From Stieleria bergensis (lineage in GTDB: Bacteria; Planctomycetota; Planctomycetia; Pirellulales; Pirellulaceae), in the NCBI GenBank assembly GCA_007745635.1, contig CP036272.1, forward strand, positions 5,664,816 to 5,728,815: DNA of 64,000 nucleotides, written 5' to 3'. The notes below the pieces were generated by a model. That model worked only from the letters and a program-made list of their open reading frames with translations, was not told the origin of the DNA and made no database searches. Positions 1-9,140 of this stretch are shown here, piece after piece; positions within the stretch are counted from its first letter, which is position 1; every line of letters begins with the position of its first letter. Made by a program: the position numbers and the translations under genes.

Positions 1-25
1 CCATCAAACCGCAAGCACAGTTTTT

Positions 26-48
26 GCTCACTGGGCTCACTGGGCTCA
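26..48. repeat. 9-bp tandem repeat, about 2.6 copies
   Basis: The unit GCTCACTGG is repeated without a gap at the left edge, in the stretch downstream of the RNase P RNA 3' end (which lies on the minus strand). I see no gene in positions 1-130. It resembles the other short tandem duplications at gene boundaries in this window. Confidence 0.7.
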
Positions 49-130
49 ATTAATGGCCCGATGAACGTCTCGATTGATGGCCCTGCTTAGGCAACTCACT
101 GGCTGCCTGGGCAAACCGAAAACAAGAAAC

Positions 131-540
131 AAAACAGCAGAAGGCTTGTAAGCCGGGTTCTGTCTCGAAATGACAAGCACTTCGATGGCAACCATTTATC
201 TGTGCACGACGATTGCTCGTCGCCTCAATCGCGACCTACCCGAGTGTCATTGCGAAGCGGACAACTTCTGCACCCTGTTTGGTCTAGCTCCGGATGGGGT
301 TTACCAAGCCGACTAAGTCACCTTAGCCGCTGGTGTGCTCTTACCACACCGTTTCACCCTTGCCACGCATCCACCGAAGTGAATCGTTCGGCGGTTTGCT
401 TTCTGCTGCACTTTCCCTAACCTCGCGGCCGGTCGACGTTATCGACCATCCTGTCCTGCGGAGCCCGGACTTTCCTCCAGTCGACAACTGATGCCAAAGC
501 ACCACCGCCAACCAGCGATTGCCTCGCCTTCTGCTATTTT
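131..540 (-). ncRNA. rnpB: RNase P RNA (bacterial type A-like)
   Basis: Catalytic RNA of ribonuclease P, which removes 5' leaders from tRNA precursors. Read on the minus strand, the 5' part holds the conserved GAGGAAAGTCCGGGCTCC block followed by GCAGGACAGGATGG, and the 3' part holds the conserved ACAGAACCCGGCTTAC block. The ends were set by the P1 helix: AAAATAGCAGAAGGC at 526-540 pairs with GCCTTCTGCTGTTTT at 131-145, 15 bp including one G-U wobble. Length (about 410 nt) is usual for a bacterial RNase P RNA. Both universally conserved regions are present, so the identification is firm; the exact termini are inferred from P1. Confidence 0.95.
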
Positions 541-595
541 GCATCACTAAGGATGACCGATCCCCGCAGTGGCGGCAAGGTTCACATCAAACTTG

Positions 596-633
596 CCTGA
601 TTCTGGCAGCCCAGCCTGATTCTGGCAGCCCAG
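596..633. repeat. 19-bp perfect tandem duplication
   Basis: CCTGATTCTGGCAGCCCAG occurs twice with no gap (596-614 and 615-633). It lies between the stop of the LRR lipoprotein gene and the RNase P RNA, both on the minus strand, so it is immediately 3' of the LRR gene and within the likely upstream region of rnpB. Confidence 0.85.
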
Positions 634-642
634 AGACGCAAA

Positions 643-1743
643 TCACTTTGGCGGTTGATAGATCCACAGGATTTCCGTGCCCTGGAGCGCTGGCTGCAGC
701 GCATCAACGCCGGCTTGATCCACGTTTGTCCGAGTGACAATCAATGTTTTTAAATGGCTCAGCGTTTGAAGCCCCTGAATGCCATCATTGGTCACCTGCG
801 TCGAACCGATGTGCAAAAAGGTCAGCGAAGTCAGTTTTGCCAAGCTCGGGATCGAAGCATCGGTCAGTTCCGTCTTATCGATGTTCAGCCAAGTCAGCGA
901 CTCAAGCCCGGCGAGCATCTGCCACGGCCCGTCTGCCACACCACTGGCATACAGGTTGAGCTTGGCTAAGTTCGGGCTCTCCGCCAGCGCGCTGATCGCT
1001 TGATTGTCCACACCCTGACATTCGCTGACATCCAATTCAGTCAACTGCTTCAGCGCTGACAACTCCGCAACCCCGTCCGATGTAAACCCCGTCCCAGAAA
1101 GCCGCAACTTTTGCAAGTTTGTAAACCCGGCCAAACAAGTGGCAACCGCATCGCTGACATCGGTGTGAGCCAGATACAACTCTTTGAGCTCTGCACAGCC
1201 AGAAAGACTTTCAATGCCCTGATCACTGATCGGCAAGAAATCCAAAGCGATGACTTTCAAACCAGACGCCTTGCCAAGGGACGCCACCCCCGCATCGGTC
1301 ACGGTTGTCTTGCCGTCTTTCCCAGAAAGCTTGAGAGACTTTAGCTTCCTCAAACCTGCCAAGCCCTTGACGCCTTCATCACTGATCGGACAGCCTCGCA
1401 AGTCTAGACTTTCCAGTGTCGTGACGGTGCCCAAGGCAAGCAGATCTTCATCCGTGATTGCCGAACCAGACAGAACCACGCTACGAAGTTTCCGCAGTTG
1501 ACCGAGCGCCGCGAGCGAAGGCGGCGCGGACTGATCTCGCAATTGAAACGAAATCACACTGCCTTGACCATCACGCTTAACCGTCGCTGCCGAAAACAGC
1601 GTTTCATCAAACGGTTCCGGGGCAACAGCCACGCTGCCAGGATCAGCATCGCCAGCATCCTTTGCGGCATTGCAACCAACAAACATGGCAGCCAACACAA
1701 GCAGCCAACCAGACATCCATTGCAATTTCAAAATCCGGCTCAT
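643..1743 (-). CDS. leucine-rich-repeat lipoprotein
   Basis: Predicted 366-residue exported lipoprotein. The ATG at 1743 gives an N-terminus with a basic start, a hydrophobic stretch (residues 11-23) and a lipobox-like MFVGC ending at Cys24. An in-frame start 33 codons further upstream would bury this signal, so I prefer 1743. From about residue 76 to 355 the protein is a run of roughly 23-26-residue leucine-rich repeats of the form LxxLxxLxLxGxxITDxGLxxL (for example ITDEDLLAL, ISDEGVKGL, VSDAVATCL, LTDASIPSL), the type common in planctomycetes and related to the cysteine-containing/ribonuclease-inhibitor-like class. Known LRR domains bind proteins; no enzymatic motif is visible and the partner is unknown. 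It stands alone, divergent from the acidic hypothetical gene at 2082. The family call is firm and the function unknown. Confidence 0.85.
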   Translation of the reverse strand: MSRILKLQWMSGWLLVLAAMFVGCNAAKDAGDADPGSVAVAPEPFDETLFSAATVKRDGQGSVISFQLRDQSAPPSLAALGQLRKLRSVVLSGSAITDEDLLALGTVTTLESLDLRGCPISDEGVKGLAGLRKLKSLKLSGKDGKTTVTDAGVASLGKASGLKVIALDFLPISDQGIESLSGCAELKELYLAHTDVSDAVATCLAGFTNLQKLRLSGTGFTSDGVAELSALKQLTELDVSECQGVDNQAISALAESPNLAKLNLYASGVADGPWQMLAGLESLTWLNIDKTELTDASIPSLAKLTSLTFLHIGSTQVTNDGIQGLQTLSHLKTLIVTRTNVDQAGVDALQPALQGTEILWIYQPPK

Positions 1744-2081
1744 GAAATGATCCACAGGTGAAGAAGACTTGGTGAAACGGACAGCGCCCGCGGGAAAAGA
1801 AAAATTCAACAAACAACCACCCAACGGAACGACGGACAACATCGCCCAGCGGTGCCCTCAAGCTGGTGGCGCCCTCAAGCTGGCGGTCCATCATACACCT
1901 TTCTCTTTAGGCGCGTGATGGAAGGGATGCGGATCATCAGCCGATTGCTGGCGATCTGACAAGGCTCACAGGAGGGAGCTTCAGGGGCGGGCTCGCAGCG
2001 ACTACAATGCTCGCCGCTTGGTTGCACAGCATGTACAACGGCGGCGCACGCACCAACCTCTTCGCTCCCTCGATTCGGCTG
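1744..2081. other. divergent intergenic region
   Basis: 338 bp between two divergently transcribed genes, so it should hold both promoters; I could not recognise convincing -35/-10 boxes. The only structure seen is the imperfect tandem duplication at 1851-1883. Confidence 0.4.
1851..1883. repeat. imperfect 17-bp tandem duplication
   Basis: GGTGCCCTCAAGCTGG (1851-1866) is followed after one base by GGCGCCCTCAAGCTGG (1868-1883), one mismatch. It lies upstream of the LRR lipoprotein gene. Confidence 0.75.
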
Positions 2082-2717
2082 ATGATTTTAACCTTCCAAT
2101 TCCGCAGCCTCCCCTTCGACGAGATTGATGCTGCCAACGAAGTCGCCAAGTGGCTGCGACAAGGTTTCACTGAACTGGACGTGATCCAAGATTGCGGTTC
2201 GCTGACCCGAGATGACGAGGCGCTCGTGCAAGTCGTCAAAGCGTCTGGAGATGGCCATCAAATCCTGATTCAGATCGCCAGTGACTCATGTAACTTGGCG
2301 ACCAGCAGCCTTGCCGAAGAAAGCGATGCATCAGGCAACGATCTGACCCAACTGCACGTGACCTGGCTGACCTGGACCGACCAAGTGGTTCTGTTAATCA
2401 CCAAAGCCTCGGAACAAAATCAAATCGCTTGGCACGTCAGCCATCAAATGGAACCAGAGCTGGGGATTGTCCTGCCGGGGCAACCAGCAAACGATCTTGT
2501 CGACAACATGATGATGTCTCTGCAGGTCGCCCAGTCACTGGCAGAGATCGACATCGAAGAAGATTCCCTGGATAACGAATCCCTGGAAGAATTCGACGAA
2601 CGGGATGAGATCGACGACGACATCAACCTGTTGTCACAGCAGGCGGATGACGAACAGAACTGGTTCAATCCGCTGGAGAGCGAACCGAAGTTCATCCGCT
2701 TTGAAGAATGGGATTGA
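2082..2717 (+). CDS. hypothetical protein with acidic C-terminal region
   Basis: I do not recognise this family. The ATG at 2082 gives 211 residues; in-frame starts up to 25 codons upstream would add an unconvincing N-terminus. Residues 1-125 look like a mixed alpha/beta globular fold (hydrophobic strands such as ILIQIA, VTWLTW and VVLLIT). From about residue 150 the sequence becomes very acidic and helical (repeated DE-rich stretches such as IDIEEDSLDNESLEEFDERD) before ending in FIRFEEWD. There is no signal peptide, membrane segment or known catalytic motif, so it is probably cytoplasmic. It is convergent with leuS and separated from it by a strongly structured intergenic segment. It may be a lineage-specific protein; no function is proposed. 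Confidence 0.7.
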   Translation: MILTFQFRSLPFDEIDAANEVAKWLRQGFTELDVIQDCGSLTRDDEALVQVVKASGDGHQILIQIASDSCNLATSSLAEESDASGNDLTQLHVTWLTWTDQVVLLITKASEQNQIAWHVSHQMEPELGIVLPGQPANDLVDNMMMSLQVAQSLAEIDIEEDSLDNESLEEFDERDEIDDDINLLSQQADDEQNWFNPLESEPKFIRFEEWD

Positions 2718-2751
2718 TCACGGCCAGCGTGTGCAGTGCGATTGAGACGCG

Positions 2752-2864
2752 GGGCTTGCTAAATCAGTCTGTCCCCGGGGTGCGCTGCCAAACGTTGTCA
2801 GCAGCGCTGGCTCATTCAGCAAGCCCTTCATGGGAAGGCACGCTTGCAGCATGACACAAGCGTG
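2752..2864. terminator. nested stem-loops between convergent genes
   Basis: Three inverted repeats lie between the ends of two converging genes. An outer stem GGGCTTGCT (2752-2760) pairs with AGCAAGCCC (2818-2826). Inside it, GCGCTGC and GCAGCGC form a 7-bp stem around a 12-nt loop. Next to them is an 8-bp hairpin CACGCTTG/CAAGCGTG (2839-2846/2857-2864). None has a clear T tract, so intrinsic termination is an inference from position and symmetry; a structured small RNA is the alternative. Confidence 0.45.
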
Positions 2865-2910
2865 ATTCCTCGCCTAATCACAACGTTTGACCGGTCGACT
2901 GGTCAGGAAA

Positions 2911-5742
2911 TCACTTGACCACCAAGTTCACCAGACGGCCTGGAACGGCAATCTTTTTGACAATGGTTTTGTCACCCAGCAAGCTTTTAACTTTGTCATC
3001 TGCCAGGGCGGCCTCAATCATAGCATCGACGACGGCATCAGGCGGCAATTGAATCTTTGTCTTCACTTTGCCATTGAACTGCACTGGCACTTCGATCGAC
3101 GCTTGAACCAACGCGGCTTCGTCATAGCTCGGCCAAGTTTGATTGGCAATGCAGCCATCCTGTCCCAGAATCTTCCACAGTTCCTCACACAGGTGAGGCG
3201 CGTAGGGAGACAACAGGATCAGGAAGCTTTTCATCGCTTCGATCGGGCGACTTTCCTGACGCGTGAAAAAGTTGGTGAACTCCATCATGCGAGCAATCGC
3301 CGTATTGAAGCTCATCTCATCGGTATCTTCGGTGACCTTTTTGATCGTTCCGTGCAGCATCCGGTTTTGTTCTTCGTCGCAGGGCTGATCGGTCAACGCT
3401 GACTGCAAGACCAGCTCGTCCTGCTGGTCATCAACAATCATTCGCCAAACGCGATCCAAGAAGTTCCGCACGCCGCCCACGCCCGCCATCGACCAGGGTT
3501 TGGTCGCTTCCAATGGCCCCATGAACATCTCATACAACCGCAAGGCGTCAGCGCCATATTCGTTGACAACGATATCGGGGTTCACCACGTTCCCGCGGCT
3601 TTTGGACATTTTGTGAGCCCGGCTTTCGACACGAACGGCAGGATCACTTTTCAAGACAAAGTTCTCCCCTTTCTTTTCGACCAAGTCATCAGCGATTGCG
3701 ACCGCAGTCACTTGCCGCCCATCCTTGGTTTCGCGACCACCGTCGGCGGCTTTGCGAACCAACTTCGCACTGACAAACTTGCCGTCCTGGTCCTGGTAAC
3801 CCGAATACTCGACCTCGCCCAGAATCATGCCTTGATTGACAAGTTTCAAAAACGGTTCCGCCGTCGTCACATGCCCGCGGTCATGCAAAACCTTGTGCCA
3901 GAATCGCGAGTACAGCAAGTGCAGCACGGCGTGCTCGGCACCGCCGACGTACAAGTCAACGCCCATCCAGGCTTGTTCCTTTTCGGGATCCACCAAGGCT
4001 TGTTCGTTGTCAGGATCAATGTAACGCAGGTAGTACCAACACGATCCAGCCCACTGAGGCATGGTGTTGGTTTCACGTCGATAGCGTTTACCATCAAGGG
4101 TGACATACAGCCAATCGTCATCCGCCTTGGCCAACGGCGGTTCGGGGCGTCCGTGCGGCTTGAAATCGCTTAATTCCGGCAAACGCACAGGCAATTCACT
4201 GGGGTCCACGCCTCGCATCGCACCGGTGGGATTGCCTTCGGAATCCAGTTCATGCAAGATCGGAAACGGTTCGCCCCAGAAACGTTGACGACTGAACAAC
4301 CAGTCACGCAATTTGTAGTTCACCGCCTCCGTCCCCAATCCATCTTGACTCAACGAAGCGGCAATTTTCGACTTCACTTCAGGCGTGCTGAAACCGTTCA
4401 TTGGACCGCTATTGATGGCTTGTCCCACGGCCTGAAAACAGGCTTTGCCCGCCAAAATTTCGTCTCGATTGGGCAGATCTTCAGGCGGATCAACCACCGC
4501 GATCACGGGCAGTTCGTACTTCACTGCAAAGGCAAAATCGCGTTCATCATGAGCTGGCACCGCCATAATGGCTCCGGTCCCATAGCCAGCCAAAACATAG
4601 TCAGCCACCCAAATCGGAATGGGCTTTCCATTGACGGGGTTGATGGCATGAGAACCGGTGAAGACACCCGTCTTTTCACGATCACCTTCGGTGCGTTCAC
4701 GATCACTTTTAAACGACGCCTTTTCGCAATACTCCTTCACCGCAGCGGCTTGCTGGTCGCTAGTCAGTGACTCCAACATGGGGTGTTCAGGGGAGACCAC
4801 CATGTAGGTGGCACCGAACAGGGTATCGGGCCGCGTCGTGTAGACTCGCAAGGCGTCACTGCCTGGCTGAACCGGAAACTCGGCCACACTTCGCTGACTC
4901 TTCCACGCCTGGAACTGATCTTCACTGCCAACGTAAAAGTCAACTTCCGCACCGGTGCTGCGGCCGATCCAGTCGGATTGCAGCTTTTTGATCCCCGTTG
5001 GCCAGTCCAGATCCTCCAAGCCCTCTAGCAATCGCTCAGCGTAATCAGTGATTCGCAACATCCACTGACGCAATGGAATCCGTTTGACGGGGTGCCCACC
5101 GACTTCGCTTTTTCCATCGACGACCTCTTCGTTGGCCAGCACGGTTCCCAATTTCGGGCACCAATTGACCAAGGCATCATCCAAGTAAGCCAGACGCTTG
5201 CTATCGACATATTGGCGAATCGCCACATCGCCTTGCTGCTGGATTTCAGCCGGGATGGGCAACTCACTGATCGGACGGCCCTTTTGTTGATCCGTGTCGA
5301 ACCAGGTCTCAAACAGCACCAAAAAAATGAATTGCGTCCAGCGGAAATACTTTTCATCGGTCGTCGCCAACGCACGGTCCCAGTCATAGCTGAAACCCAG
5401 CATTTTCAACTGTCGGGTGAAGTTATCGATATTGGACTGGGTTTGAATGCGTGGATGTTCGCCGGTCCGAATCGCGTGTTCTTCAGCTGGCAATCCAAAG
5501 GCATCGAACCCCATGGGATGCAAAACGCTCTCGCCGCGCAGACGAGCAAATCGCGAGACAATGTCCGTCGCCGTGTAACCTTCGGGGTGCCCAACATGCA
5601 AGCCATCACCACTGGGGTAGGGAAACATGTCCAGCACGTAGCGTTTCTTACCCGTTGGCAGATCCGGCGTGGCGAAGGTCTGATTTGCTTCCCAATAGGC
5701 TTGCCAACGCGGTTCGATATCGGCTGGGTTATAGCGAGGCAT
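2911..5742 (-). CDS. leuS: leucyl-tRNA synthetase
   Basis: Class I aminoacyl-tRNA synthetase that charges tRNA-Leu in the cytoplasm. It has 943 residues, somewhat longer than the E. coli enzyme (860). The HIGH motif appears as HVGH (residues 49-52) in [20 protein letters not shown]. The large CP1 editing domain follows, with the threonine-rich [12 protein letters not shown] and the [17 protein letters not shown] block that places the editing-site aspartate. A leucine-specific insertion precedes KMSKS (711-715, [11 protein letters not shown]). The C-terminus has the anticodon-binding helices ([12 protein letters not shown]) and a small terminal domain. The ATG at 5742 gives [17 protein letters not shown], the normal LeuRS beginning. 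It is divergent from gyrB. No T-box leader was recognised upstream. Confidence 0.97.
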   Translation of the reverse strand: MPRYNPADIEPRWQAYWEANQTFATPDLPTGKKRYVLDMFPYPSGDGLHVGHPEGYTATDIVSRFARLRGESVLHPMGFDAFGLPAEEHAIRTGEHPRIQTQSNIDNFTRQLKMLGFSYDWDRALATTDEKYFRWTQFIFLVLFETWFDTDQQKGRPISELPIPAEIQQQGDVAIRQYVDSKRLAYLDDALVNWCPKLGTVLANEEVVDGKSEVGGHPVKRIPLRQWMLRITDYAERLLEGLEDLDWPTGIKKLQSDWIGRSTGAEVDFYVGSEDQFQAWKSQRSVAEFPVQPGSDALRVYTTRPDTLFGATYMVVSPEHPMLESLTSDQQAAAVKEYCEKASFKSDRERTEGDREKTGVFTGSHAINPVNGKPIPIWVADYVLAGYGTGAIMAVPAHDERDFAFAVKYELPVIAVVDPPEDLPNRDEILAGKACFQAVGQAINSGPMNGFSTPEVKSKIAASLSQDGLGTEAVNYKLRDWLFSRQRFWGEPFPILHELDSEGNPTGAMRGVDPSELPVRLPELSDFKPHGRPEPPLAKADDDWLYVTLDGKRYRRETNTMPQWAGSCWYYLRYIDPDNEQALVDPEKEQAWMGVDLYVGGAEHAVLHLLYSRFWHKVLHDRGHVTTAEPFLKLVNQGMILGEVEYSGYQDQDGKFVSAKLVRKAADGGRETKDGRQVTAVAIADDLVEKKGENFVLKSDPAVRVESRAHKMSKSRGNVVNPDIVVNEYGADALRLYEMFMGPLEATKPWSMAGVGGVRNFLDRVWRMIVDDQQDELVLQSALTDQPCDEEQNRMLHGTIKKVTEDTDEMSFNTAIARMMEFTNFFTRQESRPIEAMKSFLILLSPYAPHLCEELWKILGQDGCIANQTWPSYDEAALVQASIEVPVQFNGKVKTKIQLPPDAVVDAMIEAALADDKVKSLLGDKTIVKKIAVPGRLVNLVVK

Positions 5743-6121
5743 GTTGGTCGATCTGTCTGGGGGGTGGAATCGGGTTCGGAAACACGGACATCAGGACCGG
5801 AGAACCGGTTCACCTGAGAAGAACAAAATGCGTTCGACGGGGCGACTGAAGCATCTTGTTTGGCCGCATCAAAATGCTGAAAACCGAAGCGGCGAGGCAA
5901 ATTCTAGGGCATGAAATCAAAATCGTCAGGCCGGCTAAAAACGGATCTCGCTGAAGGGCAGAACTCAGGCAAGAAACTGGCCGATTGCCGGGTTTACACA
6001 CCTCGCCGCTGGAACGAAAAATTGCTACACTACGGGCTGAAAATCCCGTCCCCAAGACGGCTCCGTTTTGGCGGCGGCTGGCAGTGGGGCCCCTTCGCAG
6101 CTACTGCCTCGACAGGTTTCA
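5743..6121. other. divergent leuS/gyrB intergenic region
   Basis: 379 bp between two divergent housekeeping genes; must contain both promoters. I see no repeat, hairpin or RNA gene that I can support in it. Confidence 0.4.
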
Positions 6122-8722
6122 ATGAGCGACGTCCCTCCACCGGAATCTTCCAGTTCGACACCGTCTGATGCCGACCCAGCGGCTCAAACGCCGGAAAACA
6201 CTCCCCAGGCCGCCCAAGTCTCCTCCGTACCCGCTGCAAACGAAGAATACACGGACGAGGACCTCCAGCACCTTTCCGACCTGGATCACGTTCGCAAACG
6301 CCCCGGAATGTACATCGGCGACACGTACAATCGAGGATTGCACCACCTGGTCTACGAAGTCGTCGACAATTCCATCGACGAAGCCATGGCTGGTTTCGCC
6401 TCCAAAGTCGCCGTCGCCGTCCACACCGATGGCAGCGTGACCGTTGAAGACGATGGCCGAGGAATCCCCGTCACCCCCCACAAAGAGCTCTCCGAAGAAC
6501 TCGGCCGTGAAGTCAGCACCCTAGAAGGTGTGATGACCGTGCTGAAGTTCGGCGGCAAGTTCGAAAAAGGTGCCTACCAAACCTCGGGTGGTTTGCACGG
6601 TGTCGGCGTGACCGTTGTCAACTTCCTAAGCCAGTGGGCCGAAGCGGAAGTGAGCCGCGATGGTTTCACCTGGAGTCAAGAGTACGAGCGCGGTGTCGCG
6701 ACCGGCCCTATCAAAAAGGGACGCAGCACCAGCAAGTCCGGCACCAAGACCACGTTCAAAGCAGACGGTCAAATCTTCTCCGCCACGAAGTACAACTTTG
6801 ACACCCTAAACAAACGACTGCAGGAACTCGCATTCCTAAACAGTGGCGTTCGCATCACCTTCTTGGACGAACGCAACGGTGAAGGCGGCGACTACCAATA
6901 CGAACGCGGGATCACTGAATTCGTCGAGCACCTCAACCGTGCCAGCGACACCCTGCATAGCGATGTCATCACCATCACCGGTGAAAGAGAAGGCTGCCAG
7001 TTCGAAATCGCCTTGCAGTACAGCACGGAATACACCGAAAACGTGCAGTCCTACGTCAACAACATTCACACCATCGAAGGCGGAACGCACGTTTCAGGTT
7101 TTCGGACAGCACTGACGCGAACGCTGAACAACTACGGCAAGAAAGAGAACCTGCTGAAGAACCAAACGCTTAGCGGTGACGATATCCGCGAAGGCATTAC
7201 AGCTGTCATCAGCGTGCGTGTTCCGAACCCTCAGTTCGAAGGACAAACCAAAACCAAACTGGGCAACAGCGAAGTCGACGGCATCGTCTCCGGTGGCGTT
7301 GGTGAACAACTGGCCAAATACCTCGAAGAGAACCCGCGCGTCGCCAAAGCCATTGTCCGCAAAGGCATGCTGGCGTCCGAAGCTCGTGAAGCCGCTCGCA
7401 AAGCCAAAGACTTGCTGCGAAAACGCAAAGACGCTCTCGGCGGCGGCGGACTGCCTGGCAAGCTGCGTGACTGCATCAGCAAAGTCATGGAACGCTGCGA
7501 ACTGTACCTGGTGGAAGGTGACTCGGCAGGCGGTTCTGCCGAAGGCGGTCGTATGCGCGATTACCAAGCGATCCTGCCACTTCGCGGTAAAATCATTAAC
7601 GCCTACAAAAGCCGCGAAGACAAGGTCCTGGCCAACGAAGAAGTTCGTTCCATGATCCAAGCCATTGGAACCGGAATCGGTGCTGATCAAGACGTTTCCA
7701 AACGTCGTTACAACAAAGTTGTGATCATGACCGATGCCGACGTTGATGGCAGCCACATTCGCACACTGCTGCTGTGCTTCTTCTACCGACAAATGTATCA
7801 GCTCGTCGCCGATGGACACGTGTATGTCGCTCAGCCACCGCTGTTCCGTGTGGTCCATGGACGCTCGAAACACTATGTCCAAACCGACGAAGAAATGAAA
7901 TCACAGCTCCTTGAACGCGGTCTCAAAGACACCGTGTTTGAGGCTGAAGATGGCCGCCGTGTTGACGGCGACCAAATGCGCGCCCTGTGCGAAGCATTGG
8001 CATCTATGGAAGATGCCATCCTGGCACTCGAACGGCGCGGCGTCTCGCTGCGAGCTCACGCGATGCGACTTGACCCCGTCAGCAACCGCTTGCCACCACT
8101 GCTGCTGACCTACGGCAACGAGGAACATTGGTTCCACGAGGCCGAACAAGTTGAAACGCATCTCAATGAGAACAACTTGATTCTCGACGATGAGAACGAC
8201 GCGGCTGCCGAAGAAGCCGAACAGAACGGCGAAGCAGAAGCAACCGGCGACGAAGAAGCAACCGGCGACGAAGAAGCCGACAGCAAAGTCATCGCTCACT
8301 TGACCGAACTGCATGAGGTTCGCACCTTAAACAGCGGCCTGAAAGAACTCTCGCCGCTTGGCTTTGCACTTGAAGATTTGATTCCCGCCGATCGGACCGG
8401 GATGACCACTCCGCGCTTTGAAATCATCCGTGGCGAAGACAATCGCCGACCGATGAACGATCTTCGCGACTTGCTACCCGAAGTGCGTGCGGCTGGTGAA
8501 AAAGGACTGCAAGTGACTCGCTTTAAAGGCCTGGGCGAAATGAACGCCGAGGAACTGCGCGAGACCACGCTAGATCCTGACAACCGAACGCTGATCAAAG
8601 TCAACATGAAGGACGCCGGTGCGGCAGACGAAATGTTTCGACTATTGATGGGCGATAAAGTTGAACCGCGGCGTGAGTTCATCGAAAAGCACGCCCTGGA
8701 TGTTCGCAACCTGGACGTCTAA
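6122..8722 (+). CDS. gyrB: DNA gyrase subunit B
   Basis: ATPase subunit of the type II topoisomerase that introduces negative supercoils together with GyrA. The ATG at 6122 gives 866 residues. Residues 1-45 are a Pro/Ser/Ala-rich low-complexity extension before the fold begins at DLDHVRKRPGMYIGD. The GHKL ATPase motifs are VVDNSIDEA (Asn83 region), DDGRGIPV and GGLHGVGVTVVN. The TOPRIM domain has EGDSAGGSAEGGR (Glu465) and MTDADVDGSHIRTLLL, and the C-terminal part has RFKGLGEMN. IMTDADVDGSHIR and the following FFYRQM favour GyrB over ParE. Between TOPRIM and the C-terminal portion is a long insertion that ends in an acidic stretch with the hexapeptide EATGDE in tandem. gyrA is not in the window. 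The end is convergent with the MazG-like gene, 22 bp away. Confidence 0.96.
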   Translation: MSDVPPPESSSSTPSDADPAAQTPENTPQAAQVSSVPAANEEYTDEDLQHLSDLDHVRKRPGMYIGDTYNRGLHHLVYEVVDNSIDEAMAGFASKVAVAVHTDGSVTVEDDGRGIPVTPHKELSEELGREVSTLEGVMTVLKFGGKFEKGAYQTSGGLHGVGVTVVNFLSQWAEAEVSRDGFTWSQEYERGVATGPIKKGRSTSKSGTKTTFKADGQIFSATKYNFDTLNKRLQELAFLNSGVRITFLDERNGEGGDYQYERGITEFVEHLNRASDTLHSDVITITGEREGCQFEIALQYSTEYTENVQSYVNNIHTIEGGTHVSGFRTALTRTLNNYGKKENLLKNQTLSGDDIREGITAVISVRVPNPQFEGQTKTKLGNSEVDGIVSGGVGEQLAKYLEENPRVAKAIVRKGMLASEAREAARKAKDLLRKRKDALGGGGLPGKLRDCISKVMERCELYLVEGDSAGGSAEGGRMRDYQAILPLRGKIINAYKSREDKVLANEEVRSMIQAIGTGIGADQDVSKRRYNKVVIMTDADVDGSHIRTLLLCFFYRQMYQLVADGHVYVAQPPLFRVVHGRSKHYVQTDEEMKSQLLERGLKDTVFEAEDGRRVDGDQMRALCEALASMEDAILALERRGVSLRAHAMRLDPVSNRLPPLLLTYGNEEHWFHEAEQVETHLNENNLILDDENDAAAEEAEQNGEAEATGDEEATGDEEADSKVIAHLTELHEVRTLNSGLKELSPLGFALEDLIPADRTGMTTPRFEIIRGEDNRRPMNDLRDLLPEVRAAGEKGLQVTRFKGLGEMNAEELRETTLDPDNRTLIKVNMKDAGAADEMFRLLMGDKVEPRREFIEKHALDVRNLDV
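8234..8269 (+). repeat. 18-bp in-frame coding repeat in gyrB
   Basis: Two nearly identical 18-bp units (8234-8251 and 8252-8269) encode an EATGDE-type hexapeptide repeat within the acidic linker of GyrB, so the duplication preserves frame. Confidence 0.75.
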
Positions 8723-8744
8723 GTCGTCTCCTACGGCGATTCGC

Positions 8745-9140
8745 TTAGAAATCGCTGCCGTAATCGCTGGCCGATTCCACGGGATACTTCTTGGCGTTGG
8801 CAATCATCTTGGTTGCCAGCGTACTGCTCAGATCAATCTGCATCACGTTGGCAATCGCCAACAAGTACGCCAAGCAATCGGCCACCTCTTCACCCACATT
8901 TGCTTTGCGCTGTGGATCGTCTTGCAAGGCTGCGGCCTGCTCCAGCGTCAACCATTGAAAATGCTCCATCAACTCAGCGGCTTCGATCGCCAGTGACATC
9001 GCCAAGTTTTTGGGATTATGAAATCGCTGCCAGCTGCGCTGCTGAACAAAGTCTTCGACCAGTTGGCCAAGCTGACTGACACTGGTCTCACTGTCACGAC
9101 TATCAGGTGTCGGCAGCTCTGGATCTGTTGGATGGCCCAT
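8745..9140 (-). CDS. MazG-like nucleotide pyrophosphohydrolase (DCTPP1-type)
   Basis: Small (131 aa) all-alpha NTP pyrophosphohydrolase of the MazG/RS21-C6 superfamily, which hydrolyses non-canonical or excess (d)NTPs to the monophosphate and pyrophosphate. The family features are WQRFHNPKNLAMSLAIEAAE (metal-binding EAAE at 53-56), the second acidic helix EEVADCLAYLL (84-94), and a C-terminal KMIANAKKYPVE. This arrangement resembles human dCTPase 1 and bacterial relatives, so dCTP-type substrates are likely but not proven. The start codon overlaps the GT9 stop codon by one base (TAATG), so the gene is probably translated in tandem with the upstream glycosyltransferase. A house-cleaning enzyme here is presumably operonic convenience rather than part of glycan synthesis. 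Confidence 0.88.
   Translation of the reverse strand: MGHPTDPELPTPDSRDSETSVSQLGQLVEDFVQQRSWQRFHNPKNLAMSLAIEAAELMEHFQWLTLEQAAALQDDPQRKANVGEEVADCLAYLLAIANVMQIDLSSTLATKMIANAKKYPVESASDYGSDF

Noticed and set aside
4252-4770. 172-codon open frame on the plus strand opposite leuS
   Set aside because: Antisense to the conserved LeuRS editing domain, composition typical of a shadow frame.
5743-6121. T-box or other leader RNA for leuS
   Set aside because: No specifier loop or T-box sequence was found, and the region shows no strong hairpin.
7094-7882. 262-codon open frame on the minus strand opposite gyrB
   Set aside because: It is entirely antisense to the conserved GyrB coding region and has no recognisable motifs; such long antisense frames are expected from codon bias.
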